From Vitis vinifera (Eukaryota; Streptophyta; Magnoliopsida; Vitales; Vitaceae): a DNA stretch of 64,000 nucleotides. The stretch is taken from contig NC_081821.1 in the NCBI RefSeq assembly GCF_030704535.1, positions 2,681,001 to 2,745,000 on the forward strand. The letters are read 5' to 3'. Of this stretch, positions 12,600 through 24,857 are shown piece after piece (the stretch's first letter is position 1; the number at the start of each line of letters is the position of its first letter). The position numbers were made by a program, and so were the translations under genes. The notes beneath the pieces were generated by a model, which was not told the DNA's origin, ran no database searches, and saw only the letters and a list, made by a program, of their open reading frames with translations.

Positions 12600-14023
12600 G
12601 AATATGATGATGGCAATGGAAAAAAAAAAAAAAACTTGCTTTTTGGTTTGGTGGTTTGGTGTACCCGAGACAACTAGGTAATGGTTTAGTGGCTTTTGAA
12701 TTGGTTAATTTAAAATAATAATATTTAGTTTTAGATTAATGAATAAGATAATAGTAATAATGGTATTTTTTTTTAAATAGAATGAGAGATTTAGCAAAAT
12801 ATATATATATATATAGAATTTTATAATGAAATAAAATTGTAATTTAATTAAATTAGTAATGTGTTATTAGAAACAAATTGGAAATTTATTAGTTTTATTT
12901 AAATAAGGAATAGATTAGTTAAATTATAAATAAATAGTAATAATTGTTTCTCTTATGTTATATTAGGTGAAGAGTAGATTATATTTTTTTTTCAGAAGTA
13001 TTCTTCTCCCAAGCTTTCAAGGACTTCTTTTGAGGTAAGGGAAGTTAATGTAATATTTATAAAATTAAATTATTTCATATGTTATTTTGAATTGTGGAAA
13101 ATAAAATGATATTTTGTTACCATGCATGGATCAAATTGTTTTGCACTAAATGTTATGTTGGAATATTTTGTTTTATTTATGACACAAAATATGGAGATAT
13201 TATGTTGTGTAAATTTGAATACTTGAACAAAAACATCACTCTGGTTTGTTTGGCCCTTGTCAACGGGATATAATAGTTGACTATTCGGCCCTGTCAATGG
13301 GATATAATAGTTGACCTTTACATTTCATGGTGGGAATGTAATTGATTTGGACCCCAGCCTCTAGGGGTTTGGTTAGAGGTTACTAGTACTAGTAGTGTTT
13401 GGTTCCGTCCACCAGGAACAATTTGAGGCTAGCCACCCATTTGAAAAGTCCCACCTAACTGGGCATTTGATATTTGATAACCAGAGTAATGAAAATTGAA
13501 TGGATTTGATTGAATCTTATGTGAAAGTGTTTGAATTTGATATGAAAATGGTTGGTTGAATTTTGAATATATTGGTATTTTTGAAACTCTGATATTTGAT
13601 GAGAAAAAAAAAAATTGATATCTCCTATTTGAAATGAAAATATTTGATCCATGAATTGCATTAATATTCCTTATTGGGCTGTGAGCTCATTCCCAATTGT
13701 TGAAAATTTTTCAGGTACTCTTAGTTCGGGTGAGGAGTGATGGCTAGGCTGAGGAATGGTCATCATTAGGATTTGACTTAGGATTTTATGTTGGATTTTG
13801 TTTAACTATTAGTTATGTTCATTTGGATCTTTTGGTATTTGGAAGTTATTTGGAAATTGAATTTTGAGGATTTTAGATTTTGTTCCGCTACTCTGAACAT
13901 GTATTTGGTAATTGGTAACATCCAGTTACAATATGATTGTTTGGGTTAGATTATACTTTAAGCCTTCGGGTTTGAGGTGTGAAATGACCGTCACGCCCTT
14001 GGAGTGGGTCTTGGGGCGTGACA
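11919..14023 (+). repeat. Left LTR (2105 bp)
   Basis: Starts TGTAACGCCCAGG and ends GGGGCGTGACA. The terminal TGTAACGCCC and GGGCGTGACA are short imperfect inverted repeats. A TATA-like GGTATAAATTA at about 12046 may drive the element's transcript. Inside are A-rich runs near 12410-12455 and an (AT)n tract near 12562-12597. It aligns with 18715-20814. Confidence 0.96.
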
Positions 14024-14026
14024 GAG

Positions 14027-14038
14027 TGGTATCAGAGC
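14027..14038 (+). promoter_or_regulatory. Primer-binding site, initiator tRNA-Met type
   Basis: TGGTATCAGAGC, four bases after the left LTR. This is the usual plant tRNA-iMet complement used to prime minus-strand DNA synthesis in plant LTR retrotransposons. Confidence 0.93.
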
Positions 14039-14216
14039 ACTAGGTTTTGATCTTGATGGGAATTTGAATTGGTTTAGATTAGGGATAGATGAGTGACGCA
14101 TTTGTTTAAGTTTTAGTTTCATTTAGTATAAATTCCAATTCTTTCTTTATTTGGAAAAATTTTCTAATTGGTTCTTTAGTGACTAATTTAGTTATGCCTT
14201 ATTATTTTAGGACATC

Positions 14217-17200
14217 ATGCCACCAAGAAGAGCAGCTTCTTCACAAAACAGTCAGACTAATGACGATGTACCTCCAGTTGAGGGTTTGCCTCCTGTGAGT
14301 GCAGAAGGGATCTATAGGTATCTTGGGACACTAGCTGGTTTAGTTGAACGCCAAGCTCGAGCTGTTGGGACTAATGTTCAGGGACAGTCTTCATCTTCTA
14401 GGGGTAGCTCTTTTGATGACTTCAAGAAATTGGGTCCTCCTTACTTTTCTGGTGCTACAGATCCCACAGAGGCAGAGGCTTGGATCCTTAAGATGGAGAA
14501 ATTCTTTGGTGTCATAGATTGCTCTGAGGAGCAAAAAGCCTCTTATGCAGCTTTTATGTTAGATAAAGAGGCAGATCATTGGTGGCGTATGACTAGGAGA
14601 CTTTTGGAGGATCAGGGACCCATAACATGGAGACAATTTAGGGAGGCTTTCTACAAGAAGTATTTCCCTGACAGTGTTAGGCGGCAGAAGGGGGGAGAGT
14701 TTATTCGTTTGGAACAAGGGGATATGACTGTGGCTCAGTATGAGGCCAAATTTACAGAGTTATCACGTTTTTCCCCACAGTTGATTGCTACAGAGGAGGA
14801 AAAGGCATTAAAGTTTCAGGATGGATTGAAGCCTTATTTGAAGAACAAGATATCTATTCTGAAGCTTGGTGTCTATTCAGAGGTTGTTGATAGAGCCCTT
14901 ATAGCAGAGAAAGATAATGAGGAGCTTCATCAGTATAGAGAACAGCAAAGGAAGTGAAATAGGAGTGATGGTGCTCATGGTAATCAAGCACAGCGAAGGT
15001 CTACATCAGGAAGAAATCAGAATAAAGGGAAGACAGCCCAGAATTTAGATGGGGCTTGTCCTACTTATGGTAAGAAGCATGGGGGTAGGCCATGCTATAG
15101 AGAGACTGGAGCTTGCTTTGGTTGTGGGAAGCAAGGACATTTGATCAGAGATTGTCCAGAGAATAGGAAGTTCATCACTGGGAAGCCTAAAGAGGAAAAT
15201 AAGGAGGATAAACAGAAACCCAAAGCCCAAGGACGGGTGTTTGCTATGACTCATCGAGATGCTCAGGCCACTTCTGATGTGGTGATAGGTACTCTCCGAA
15301 TCCACACCTTATTTGCTAGAGTCTTGATTGATCCTGGATCAACACACTCTTTTGTTTTAGTATCTTTTGCTGGTTTGTTGGGTTTGCCTGTTGCTAGCAT
15401 GGACTTTGATTTGATTGTTGCTACTCCTGTGGGAGATTCTGTTGTGGCCAATAGAATGCTTAGAAATTGTATTGTGATGATTGGTTATAGGGAAATGCCA
15501 GTTGACTTAGTACTCCTTGACCTTCAGGATTTTGATGTGATTTTGGGGATGGATTGGTTAGCTTCCTACCATGCCTCTGTTGACTGTTTTGAGAAAAGGG
15601 CGACGTTTAGTATTCCTGGTCAGCCTAAGTTTAGCTTTGAAGGGAAGCATGTGGACAGACCACTGCGTATGATCTCAGCCTTGGGAGCTAGTAGCTTGCT
15701 CAAGAAGGGTTGCCAAGGATTTTTGGCTAGTGTGATGAGTAATGAAAGTGATTTGAAGTTGGAAGACATACCCATTGTAAGGAAGTATCCTGATGTCTTT
15801 CCAGAGGATTTGCCTGGCTTGCCACCAGAGAGAGAGGTGGAGTTCACCATCGATCTGGTACCAGGAACAGGTCCTATGTCTAAGGCCCCATACAGGATGG
15901 CACCTGTGGAGCTTAAGGAGTTGAAAGTTCAGCTTCAGGAGTTATTAGACAAGGGTTTTATCAGGCCTAGTGTTTCACCTTGGGGAGCTCCTGTTCTATT
16001 TGTGAAAAAGAATGATGGCTCAATGAGACTTTGCATTGACTATAGGGAGTTGAATAAGATGACAGTGAGGAATAAGTATCCCCTTCCTCGGATTGATGAT
16101 TTGTTTGATCAGCTACAAGGTGCTTGTGTGTTCTCTAAGATAGATCTTCGATCGGGTTATCACCAGTTGAGGGTTAGAGGGGAAGATGTACCCAAGACTG
16201 TTTTTCGAACTAGGTATGGGCACTATGAGTTTCTTGTTATGCCTTTTGGTTTGACTAATGCACCTGCTGCTTTTATGGACTTGATGAATAGGGTATTCAA
16301 ACCCTATTTAGATCAGTTTGTGGTGGTTTTTATAGATGACATCTTGGTATACTCAAGAAGTAGAGAGGAGCATGAGGGTCATTTGAGTATTGTATTACAG
16401 ACCCTTAGAGATAAGCAGTTGTATGCTAAATTGAAGAAGTGTGAGTTTTGGTTAGACTGAATTTCTTTCCTTGGGCATGTGGTAAGCAATGATGGCATCT
16501 CAGTTGACCCTGGCAAGGTAGATGTTGTAGCTAATTGGAGAAGACCTAGTACTGTGACTGAGATTCGAAGTTTCTTGGGACTTGCTGGTTACTATAGGCG
16601 GTTTATAGAAGGGTTCTCTAAGATTGCCCTACCTTTAACTAAGTTGACACAGAAGGGAGTTAAGTTTGAGTGGTCTGATGATTGTGAATGTAGCTTCCAA
16701 GAGTTGAAGAATAGATTAGTGTCAGCTCCTATTTTGACTATCCCTTCAGGTTCAGGAGGATTTGTGGTGTATAGTGATGCCTCTCATCAGGGTTTGGGTT
16801 GTGTTCTTATGCAGCATGGGAGAGTTGTAGCTTATGCTTCTAGACAGTTGAAGCCTTATGAAAAGAATTACCCTACTCATGATTTGGAGTTAGCTGCTGT
16901 GGTTTTTGCACTTAAAATCTGGAGACATTTTCTTTTTGGTGAAACTTGTGAGATATTCACAGATCATAAGAGTTTGAAGTATTTATTTTCCCAAAAGGAA
17001 TTGAACATGAGATAGAGGAGGTGGATTGAACTACTTAAGGACTATGATTGTATTATTCAGTATCATCCTGGGAAGGCGAATGTTGTAGCTGATGCCTTGA
17101 GTAGGAAGTCAGTTGGTTCTCTAACAGCTATTAGAGGCTGTCAAAGGCAGTTACTTGAAGAGTTGAGGAGTTTACAAGTCCACTTTCGAGTTATGGGCTT

Positions 17201-18692
17201 AGGAGCACTTGTAGCAAATTTCAGAGTACAACCAGACTTAGTTGGGAGAATTAAGACCCTACAAAAGAATGATTCCCGATTAGTGCAAGTTATGGAGGAA
17301 GTTAAGAGGGGCAGTAAGCCTGATTTTGTTTTGTCAGATGATGAGATCTTGAGATTTGGGATTAGACTTTGTGTCCCAAATGATGAAGACTTAAGGAGGG
17401 AGCTTTTAAAGGAAGCTCATTGTTCCAAGTTTGCAATCCACCCAGGAGGGACAAAGATGTACAAGGATTTGAGGCAAAACTATTGGTGGTCAGGTATGAA
17501 GCGTGATATTGCACAATTTGTGGCTCAGTGTTTAGTGTGTCAACAGGTGAAGGCTGAACATCAGCGACCAACAGGGTCTTTGCAGCCACTTGCTATTCCT
17601 GAGTGGAAGTGGGAGCATATTACCATGGATTTTGTGATAGGATTGCCAAGAACCTTAGGGGGTAATAATGCTATTTGGGTGATTGTTGATCGGTTGACAA
17701 AGTCTGCTCACTTTTTGCCTATGAAAGTCAACTTTTCTTTAGATCGTTTAGCTTCTCTTTATGTGAATGAGATTGTGAGAATGCATGGAGTACCAGTTTC
17801 TATAGTGTCTGACAGAGATCCTCGTTTCACTTCTAGATTCTGGCATAGTCTACAAAAAGCTTTGGGCACTAAGTTGAGTTTTAGTACTGCTTTCCATCCT
17901 CAAACTGATGGCCAATCAGAAAGGGTGATTCAGGTTTTGGAAGACTTGTTGAGAGCTTGTATTTTGGACCTGCATGGTAATTGGGATGATCATTTGCCTT
18001 TAGTAGAGTTTGCCTATAACAATAGTTTTCAAGCTAGCATTGGGATGGCACCTTTTGAGGCATTGTATGGTAGGAAATGTCGATCTCCTATTTGTTGGAA
18101 TGATGTTGGAGAAAGGAAACTTTTGGGCCCTGAACTTGTGCAGTTGACTGTTGAAAAAGTTGCTTTGATTAAAGAAAGATTAAAAGCAGCTCAAAGTAGA
18201 CATAAGAGTTATGCTGATCAGCGTAGGCGAGATTTGGAGTTTGAGGTGGGTGATCATGTGTTCTTGAAAGTTTCACCTATGAAGTCTGTGATGAGATTTG
18301 GGAGAAAAGGAAAACTTAGTCCTCGTTTTGTGGGTCCGTTTGAAATATTAGAAAGAGTAGGCACTTTGGCATATAAAGTAGCCTTGTCCCCAAGCCTGTC
18401 TAAGGTTCATAATGTTTTCCATGTTTCAACCTTGAGGAAGTATATTTATGATCCCTCTCATGTTGTGGAGTTGGAGCCTATTCAAATTTTTGAGGACTTG
18501 ACCTATGAAGAGGTACCCGTTCAAATTGTGGATGTGATGGATAAGGTACTACGACATGCTGTTGTCAAGTTGGTAAAGGTCCAGTGGAGCAATCATAGTA
18601 TCCGAGAGGCCACTTGGGAGTTAGAAGAAGAGATGAGAGAAAAGCATCCTCAATTATTCCAAGACTCAGGTATGTCAAGTTTAGAGGACTAA
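14217..18692 (+). pseudogene. gag-pol polyprotein, single frame interrupted by three stop codons
   Basis: One uninterrupted reading phase of 1,492 codons with stops at 14955-14957 (TGA), 16458-16460 (TGA) and 17013-17015 (TAG) and no frameshift. Domains in order: retrotransposon Gag core at about residues 85-195; a CCHC zinc knuckle ([14 protein letters not shown]) from about residue 300; an aspartic protease site ([10 protein letters not shown]) near 372, with Pro after the catalytic Asp where Ser or Thr is classical; reverse transcriptase with FIDD at about 705-708; RNase H starting near YSDASHQG; integrase with an HHCC zinc finger and a D,D-35-E core (MDFVIGLP, VSDRDPRF, SERVIQ); and a C-terminal tail with a chromodomain-like end (VKVQWSNHS...EATWE). 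The start ATG is 190 bases after the PBS. The first stop separates the Gag core from the zinc knuckle. The second falls after RT, the third at the end of RNase H. Confidence 0.93.
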
Positions 18693-18701
18693 ACTTTTGT
18701 T

Positions 18702-18714
18702 AAGGAGGGGAGGA
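18702..18714 (+). promoter_or_regulatory. Polypurine tract
   Basis: AAGGAGGGGAGGA immediately before the right LTR, the expected priming site for plus-strand DNA synthesis. Confidence 0.92.
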
Positions 18715-19351
18715 TGTAACGCCCAGGCATTTTCTTTTAAGGGTAATTTAGGAAATTGTTATTAATAATTTAATTAATTGATTAATTAATTTAATAAAGT
18801 GGAAGAGGGGTAAAAGTGTAATTTTACGAATAAATACCCTAGGTATAAATTAGAAATGTTATTCTTTCCCTTCTTTTCTGAATAGAGTTCCTGTTCGCAG
18901 AATTCCAGAGAACATAAGGTTGGAGTCAGATTTCAGGGTTGAAGAACAGATCTCTATAGGTAAGATTCTAACCCCTAGTTTAATATTTTAGATTCATTGA
19001 TTAATTTCAAACGCATTAGATATATTTTTTTGGAAAACCCCAAATCTAGATTAGGGTTAGATTATTTTTTTAATTCGTTTTAATATCAAATAGTGAAAAT
19101 TTAATATTTTGATTTTAGTATTGGAATTTGGGAGATCTTAAGTTTTATTAAATAAAAAAATAAAAATAAAAATTGCTTGGAATATTTCGATTTTAGGTTA
19201 GGGTTAAAAAAAAAAAGAAAAAAAAAGAAAAAAAAAAGAAAAAAAAAAGAGAACGCGTGTGCACAGCACTGGAAGGAAGGAAGGAAGAAAATAAATAAAA
19301 TAAAATAAAATAAAATGGGGGGCGTACGTGTACCGGAAGCAAATGGAAGCC

Positions 19352-19388
<37 letters not shown>

Positions 19389-20814
19389 GAATATGATGAT
19401 GGCAATGGAAAAAAAAAAAAAAAAACTTGCTTTTTGGTTTGGTGGTTTGGTGTACCCGAGACAACTAGGTAATGGTTTAGTGGCTTTTGAATTGGTTAAT
19501 TTAAAATAATAATATTTAGTTTTAGATTAATGAATAAGATAATAGTAATAATGGTATTTTTTTTTAAATAGAATGAGAGATTTAGCAAAATATATATATA
19601 TATATAGAATTTTATAATGAAATAAAATTGTAATTTAATTAAATTAGTAATGTGTTATTAGAAACAAATTGGAAATTTATTAGTTTTATTTAAATAAGGA
19701 ATAGATTAGTTAAATTATAAATAAATAGTAATAATTGTTTCTCTTATGTTATATTAGGTGAAGAGTAGATTATATTTTTTTTTCAGAAGTATTCTTCTCC
19801 CAAGCTTTCAAGGACTTCTTTTGAGGTAAGGGAAGTTAATGTAATATTTATAAAATTAAATTATTTCATATGTTATTTTGAATTGTGGAAAATAAAATGA
19901 TATTTTGTTACCATGCATGGATCAAATTGTTTTGCACTAAATGTTATGTTGGAATATTTTGTTTTATTTATGACACAAAATATGGAGATATTATGTTGTG
20001 TAAATTTGAATACTTGAACAAAAACATCACTCTGGTTTGTTTGGCCCTTGTCAACGGGATATAATAGTTGACTATTCGGCCCTGTCAATGGGATATAATA
20101 GTTGACCTTTACATTTCATGGTGGGAATGTAATTGATTTGGACCCCAGCCTCTAGGGGTTTGGTTAGAGGTTACTAGTACTAGTAGTGTTTGGTTCCGTC
20201 CACCAGGAACAATTTGAGGCTAGCCACCCATTTGAAAAGTCCCACCTAACTGGGCATTTGATATTTGATAACCAGAGTAATGAAAATTGAATGGATTTGA
20301 TTGAATCTTATGTGAAAGTGTTTGAATTTGATATGAAAATGGTTGGTTGAATTTTGAATATATTGGTATTTTTGAAACTCTGATATTTGATGAGAAAAAA
20401 AAAAATTGATATCTCCTATTTGAAATGAAAATATTTGATCCATGAATTGCATTAATATTCCTTATTGGGCTGTGAGCTCATTCCCAATTGTTGAAAATTT
20501 TTCAGGTACTCTTAGTTCGGGTGAGGAGTGATGGCTAGGCTGAGGAATGGTCATCATTAGGATTTGACTTAGGATTTTATGTTGGATTTTGTTTAACTAT
20601 TAGTTATGTTCATTTGGATCTTTTGGTATTTGGAAGTTATTTGGAAATTGAATTTTGAGGATTTTAGATTTTGTTCCGCTACTCTGAACATGTATTTGGT
20701 AATTGGTAACATCCAGTTACAATATGATTGTTTGGGTTAGATTATACTTTAAGCCTTCGGGTTTGAGGTGTGAAATGACCGTCACGCCCTTGGAGTGGGT
20801 CTTGGGGCGTGACA
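18715..20814 (+). repeat. Right LTR (2100 bp)
   Basis: Matches the left LTR base for base wherever I compared them, apart from the length of A-runs and of the (AT)n tract and one A/T difference inside an A-run near 19162. Such identity points to a recent insertion. Ends GGGGCGTGACA and is followed by the target duplication GTTCT. Confidence 0.96.
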
Positions 20815-20819
20815 GTTCT

Positions 20820-21460
20820 CATCTTCTCTGTAGTCTGTACCCACTAACTCCCTATGCTACTATTTATGAACTATGAGGTTTGAAGTTCGAAGTTTGATTG
20901 ATAAAAATGAGAATATATAGAAGCCAAATAAATATCCTCAGAAATTTTCTCCCAAAATAGTTCTCTCCATTAAAATATCAATGCCCTCTGCCGCATTACC
21001 ACATGAAGATGTAGTAGAAGAATAAAAAAAGTATTTACTTTACACAATCACAAGGAGGATTGATAGATAACAATAGCAAATGGCAGAGTACAGAGTGCAG
21101 AGTCATAGGGCACTGAGCACCACACTCATCAGTCATGAGCCTGCGTACCAGGCTGATTCCTTCCAACATGTGACCCCTTATTTCCTTTTTCTTGGATGCA
21201 GACAATGTATTCTGACACCCACCCTCGAGGTTTGAGCTACTTTGTCATCATCATCTCTCCATTTCATTATTTTCACCCCAGGGGCTAAAGCTACAAACTT
21301 AAAAAGAGGGTTCCCATTTCACAGTGAGAGTATTGTACTGCAGCTTTCACTCGCATCTCATTCAATCACAGTGGTACAGTGGCCCCACCCCCTCCCTCTT
21401 TTTTCCTTCACTCTTCTCAAAAATCCACATCAACTCCGCCTTCTTACCCCCTTCTTTTCC
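20820..21460. other. Upstream region of the thaumatin-like gene
   Basis: No coding frame with a domain. It is presumed promoter and 5' flank of the thaumatin-like gene; the young LTR element ends about 750 bases before the start codon. Confidence 0.5.
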
Positions 21461-21468
21461 TATAAAAG
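21461..21468 (+). promoter_or_regulatory. TATA box of the thaumatin-like gene
   Basis: TATAAAAG, about 100 bases upstream of the ATG and in a C/T-rich context. A transcription start about 30 bases further on would give a 5' UTR of about 70 bases. Confidence 0.7.
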
Positions 21469-21562
21469 GCCCTTTGATGCTGAGTTGTTATAGAGGGGGA
21501 GGCCACTTGAGATCTTCTTCTCCTTTCCTGTCTTCAACCTAGCTTTCTCCTCTGCTTCAGCC

Positions 21563-22534
21563 ATGGGGATGCTGCTCAGGTCCCTGCTTCTCAGTCTCGT
21601 CTGCACCTGCATTGCGGGTATTTTTGTTTTTCAACTTCCTTTTTCCCATGGCTTGGTTTTGAAAACCTGAGTTTTGAACCACTTAGCAGTTAGCACACAC
21701 TACATGGGCACATTTCAACTCTTTTGTCATGTTCTTTTAGCTGGTCTATGTTTTTGAACTTTTTCGTTCTTTAGTGGGTGAGACTGACTTAACAACTCAA
21801 GATACACTAAGTTTCTAACTAAAATCTAACTGTTTCGTGTTTTGTGTGCTTCAGGTGAAGTATCGGCCACAACAATTTCACTATACAACAAATGCTCACA
21901 TCCAGTGTGGCCAGGCATACAACCAGGCGCAGGCAAGCCCATCCTTGCCCGTGGAGGCTTCAAGCTCCCACCCAACAAGGCCTACTCCCTCCACATCCCA
22001 GCGGCCTGGTCCGGCCGCATCTGGGGCCGTCACGGATGCTCCTTCGACGCCCACGGCCGGGGCCGCTGCGCTACCGGCGACTGCGGCGGCTCCCTTTTCT
22101 GCAACGGCATGGGCGGCACACCTCCGGCCACCCTCGCCGAGATCACCCTGGGTTCGGAGCAAGATTTCTACGACGTGAGCCTCGTCGACGGTTACAACCT
22201 GGCCATCTCCATCACCCCCTTCAAAGGGTCAGGCAAGTGTAGCTACGCGGGATGTGTGAGCGACCTCAACACCATGTGTCCGGTGGGTCTCCAGGTGAGA
22301 TCCCACGACAACAGGCGGGTGGTGGCCTGCAAGAGCGCATGCTCTGCCTTCAACTCGCCCCGCTACTGCTGCACTGGAAGCTTTGGGAGTCCGCAGTCCT
22401 GCAAGCCCACCGCCTACTCCAAGATCTTCAAAGCCGCATGTCCAAGAGCTTATTCCTATGCTTATGATGATCCAACTAGCATTGCCACTTGCACTGGTGG
22501 CAACTATTTGGTCACTTTCTGCCCTCACCACTAG
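21563..22534 (+). CDS. Thaumatin-like protein (PR-5 family), two exons
   Basis: A secreted PR-5/thaumatin-like protein of about 244 residues, the usual size of the large type. Exon 1 is 21563-21617 (signal peptide MGMLLRSLLLSLVCTCIAG); the intron is 21618-21854 with GT-AG ends; exon 2 is 21855-22534. The mature chain starts near TTISLYNKCSHPVW and holds all 16 conserved cysteines, the family signature (GRGRCATGDCGG) and DFYDVSLVDGYN of the acidic cleft. Many members have CPDAYSY near the C-terminus; here it is CPRAYSY, so one commonly acidic cleft position appears basic. There is no long C-terminal extension or kinase domain. PR-5 proteins act in the apoplast or vacuole and are often antifungal; activity of this one is not shown by sequence. 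Exon 2 is much more GC-rich than its surroundings. Confidence 0.95.
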
Positions 22535-23412
22535 TTTCCCATTCCAATATTATACTTTGTTTTAGACCCTTTTGCTCTAGGCCTGTTCTTCACTATCTTA
22601 GGATACTTACTGCGTTACTCACTGCCCCCATGTCATTTGGTATTGGACTTATAATATAGAAATTAACTTATATTTTATATGGGTGTTTTTTGTATTTTTG
22701 TTTTTTTTTTGCTTTTTGGGGTTGAAAAATGATGTGACCTCTCTCACATGTCACTTGTCACTTGTCACTATAGCATTTTGGGAGACGCGTTATGCTCTTA
22801 TTTCAAAAAGATCAGTGCCTGCTTGCTTGCTCCACTCATCTCATTTGAGAAATTCTAATTTGATCTCTTGATGTATAAAACGTAGAATAAATATATTAAA
22901 TAAAAGTTAAAAGAAAAAAAAATTGCTATTGAAAGAGTTAGAAGTGGGTTGCGTGATTAATTTCTATTAGATGTCATGTTTGTTAGCATAAAGAATGGGA
23001 TTTATTTGGTCATGGTCATTTTCGGATGGCACTAAACCTAATAGTATACATATGAAATAGGTGTCATAACTTGGCCTTTTATTTTATAAAAATAAAACAT
23101 GAAACTATAGAATTTTAGATTTACTTGGGTCGGTAGATAAAATCAGACTACAATCAGACAAATTCATGAAAGCATATGATGTAGTGTAGGAGTTGAAATA
23201 AATAAAAAAAATTCATTCTAAAAGGTAAGAGAGTAGGGGTTGAGGGAGGAGGGTGTAAAAGTGAAAAAGTGGAGATGGAATTTATGGTAAAAGAGAAGGG
23301 CTTTAAGTTTTAATTAGTATGGGAAGTAATAGGATCAACCATCAAGAGCGCAACAAGAATATGATGTGATGAACAGGGAAAATTGATAATTTTTTAGCGG
23401 ACCATAAAAGTT
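22535..23412. other. 3' UTR of the thaumatin-like gene and gene-free DNA
   Basis: The first 150-200 bases are likely 3' UTR. The remainder has no supported gene. Confidence 0.5.
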
Positions 23413-24824
23413 TGTTACAAGGCGCCAAAACGAAAGCAAGTCGGCCTGATAGAAATAAATGAGTTCTAAAGAATGACGTGACGCTTATTTAACATCTCAA
23501 ACCCAAATACTTAAAGTGAAAATGATACAAATATTCATTTTGTAATTAAAAATTTACTAACTATCAAACTCTTATTCTGAGTAATATGACAAAATTCTTC
23601 AAATATCAATTTTAAAAAAATTAATACATCAACTAAAGTGTTATTGTGGTAATAACTTCAAAGTCAAAATAATTAAAATGAGAATAAAATTTTAACATTT
23701 AAATAATGTTCAAAATAAAGAGAGTTTAAACAAATGTCTTAATAAAGCCAAATTTCTCTCCTAAACGGTCACTCGCTTAAACTGAAGTTACCTGAAAAAT
23801 TATCAACAAATAGGAATGAGTTCAAAGTCCAATAAGGAACATTAATACAGTTTTATGATTTAAACATTTTCAATCATGCTTGCAAATAGGAGATATAAAA
23901 TATACTTATTTTCATAAAAACTTTTGAGTTCAAAATACTAATACGCTAAAAAAATTTAACAAAACTTTCTCATATCCATTTCAAGATAATTTCTCATCAA
24001 AACCAAATCGAATACATTTAAAATATTTTTACTTTGGTTATCATATGACAAATGGTGCCCAATTAGATGAGACTTCATAATTGAGTAACTAGTTTGAAAT
24101 TTGCTCCATTTAAGGTAAACAAAATCAAATGTCAACAATTATAATTCGTTGACTAGGATCATAATCCAAAGTCAAATACTTTATTTCATTGATTCAAACT
24201 TACAAAACAAAATATCATATCTCCTCAATTTTTCATTTTTTATAAACAAACAAAATTCTCAAATATGCGTTTCATACAAAACATATATTTGATCCATGCG
24301 TAAAAAGAAAAATAATATTTTTACACATTTCAAAATACAATATAAAAATAATAATTCTTTTATAAAATCTGCATTAATTTCCCTTACCTTAAAGAAGCAC
24401 TCAAAAACTTGAAGTATTTAGCTTAACGAATTTATTCATCACCTAACATAATATCATACACCACATTTATTATTGATCATTTATTTAGAGATATAAATTT
24501 GACATTCCTAACAATATTTTATATAGTTCTCAATGATTCTAATTAATTTCCTATATTAATATTATTAGAGAAAATATTATTTTCAATTTCCTAAACAATA
24601 ATAAATTAATTTAATGAATGTCCATATTTTTTATAAACTCATATTTCTTCCAAATCTTATTATAACTATTTATTTCTTTGGTATACTTAAACTAAATTAA
24701 AAGTTTTATTAAAAATAATTACTACATCATTACTATATTTTTTCAATACCATACAACACTCAACACTCAAACAACCTTACTGTACATCCCTCACAGACAT
24801 CCAAATCACACAAATTTTACTAAG

Positions 24825-24857
<33 letters not shown>

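Larger units (their letters stand above)
11919..20814 (+). mobile_element. Complete Ty3/Gypsy LTR retrotransposon (Tekay/Del-like chromovirus)
   Basis: An 8.9-kb element with all structural parts in place. The LTRs begin TG and end CA. The flanks carry a perfect 5-bp target duplication GTTCT at 11914-11918 and 20815-20819. A primer-binding site matching initiator tRNA-Met lies four bases after the left LTR, and a purine tract lies directly before the right LTR. The order is gag, protease, reverse transcriptase, RNase H, integrase, which defines Ty3/Gypsy. Long LTRs and the integrase C-terminal extension suggest the Tekay/Del chromovirus clade; that clade assignment is inference. The coding frame carries three stops, so this copy should not encode its own full polyprotein. 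Confidence 0.96.

Noticed and set aside
13082..13297. Minus-strand frame in the LTR, repeated at 19873-20088
   Set aside because: It is the same LTR sequence twice; no domain, and conservation is explained by LTR identity.
19193..19464. Minus-strand frames in the right LTR
   Set aside because: They arise from A-runs and the (AT)n tract and are low-complexity.
21837..22565. Other long frames over the thaumatin-like exon on both strands
   Set aside because: Shadows in GC-rich coding sequence; only one phase has the family signature and cysteines.
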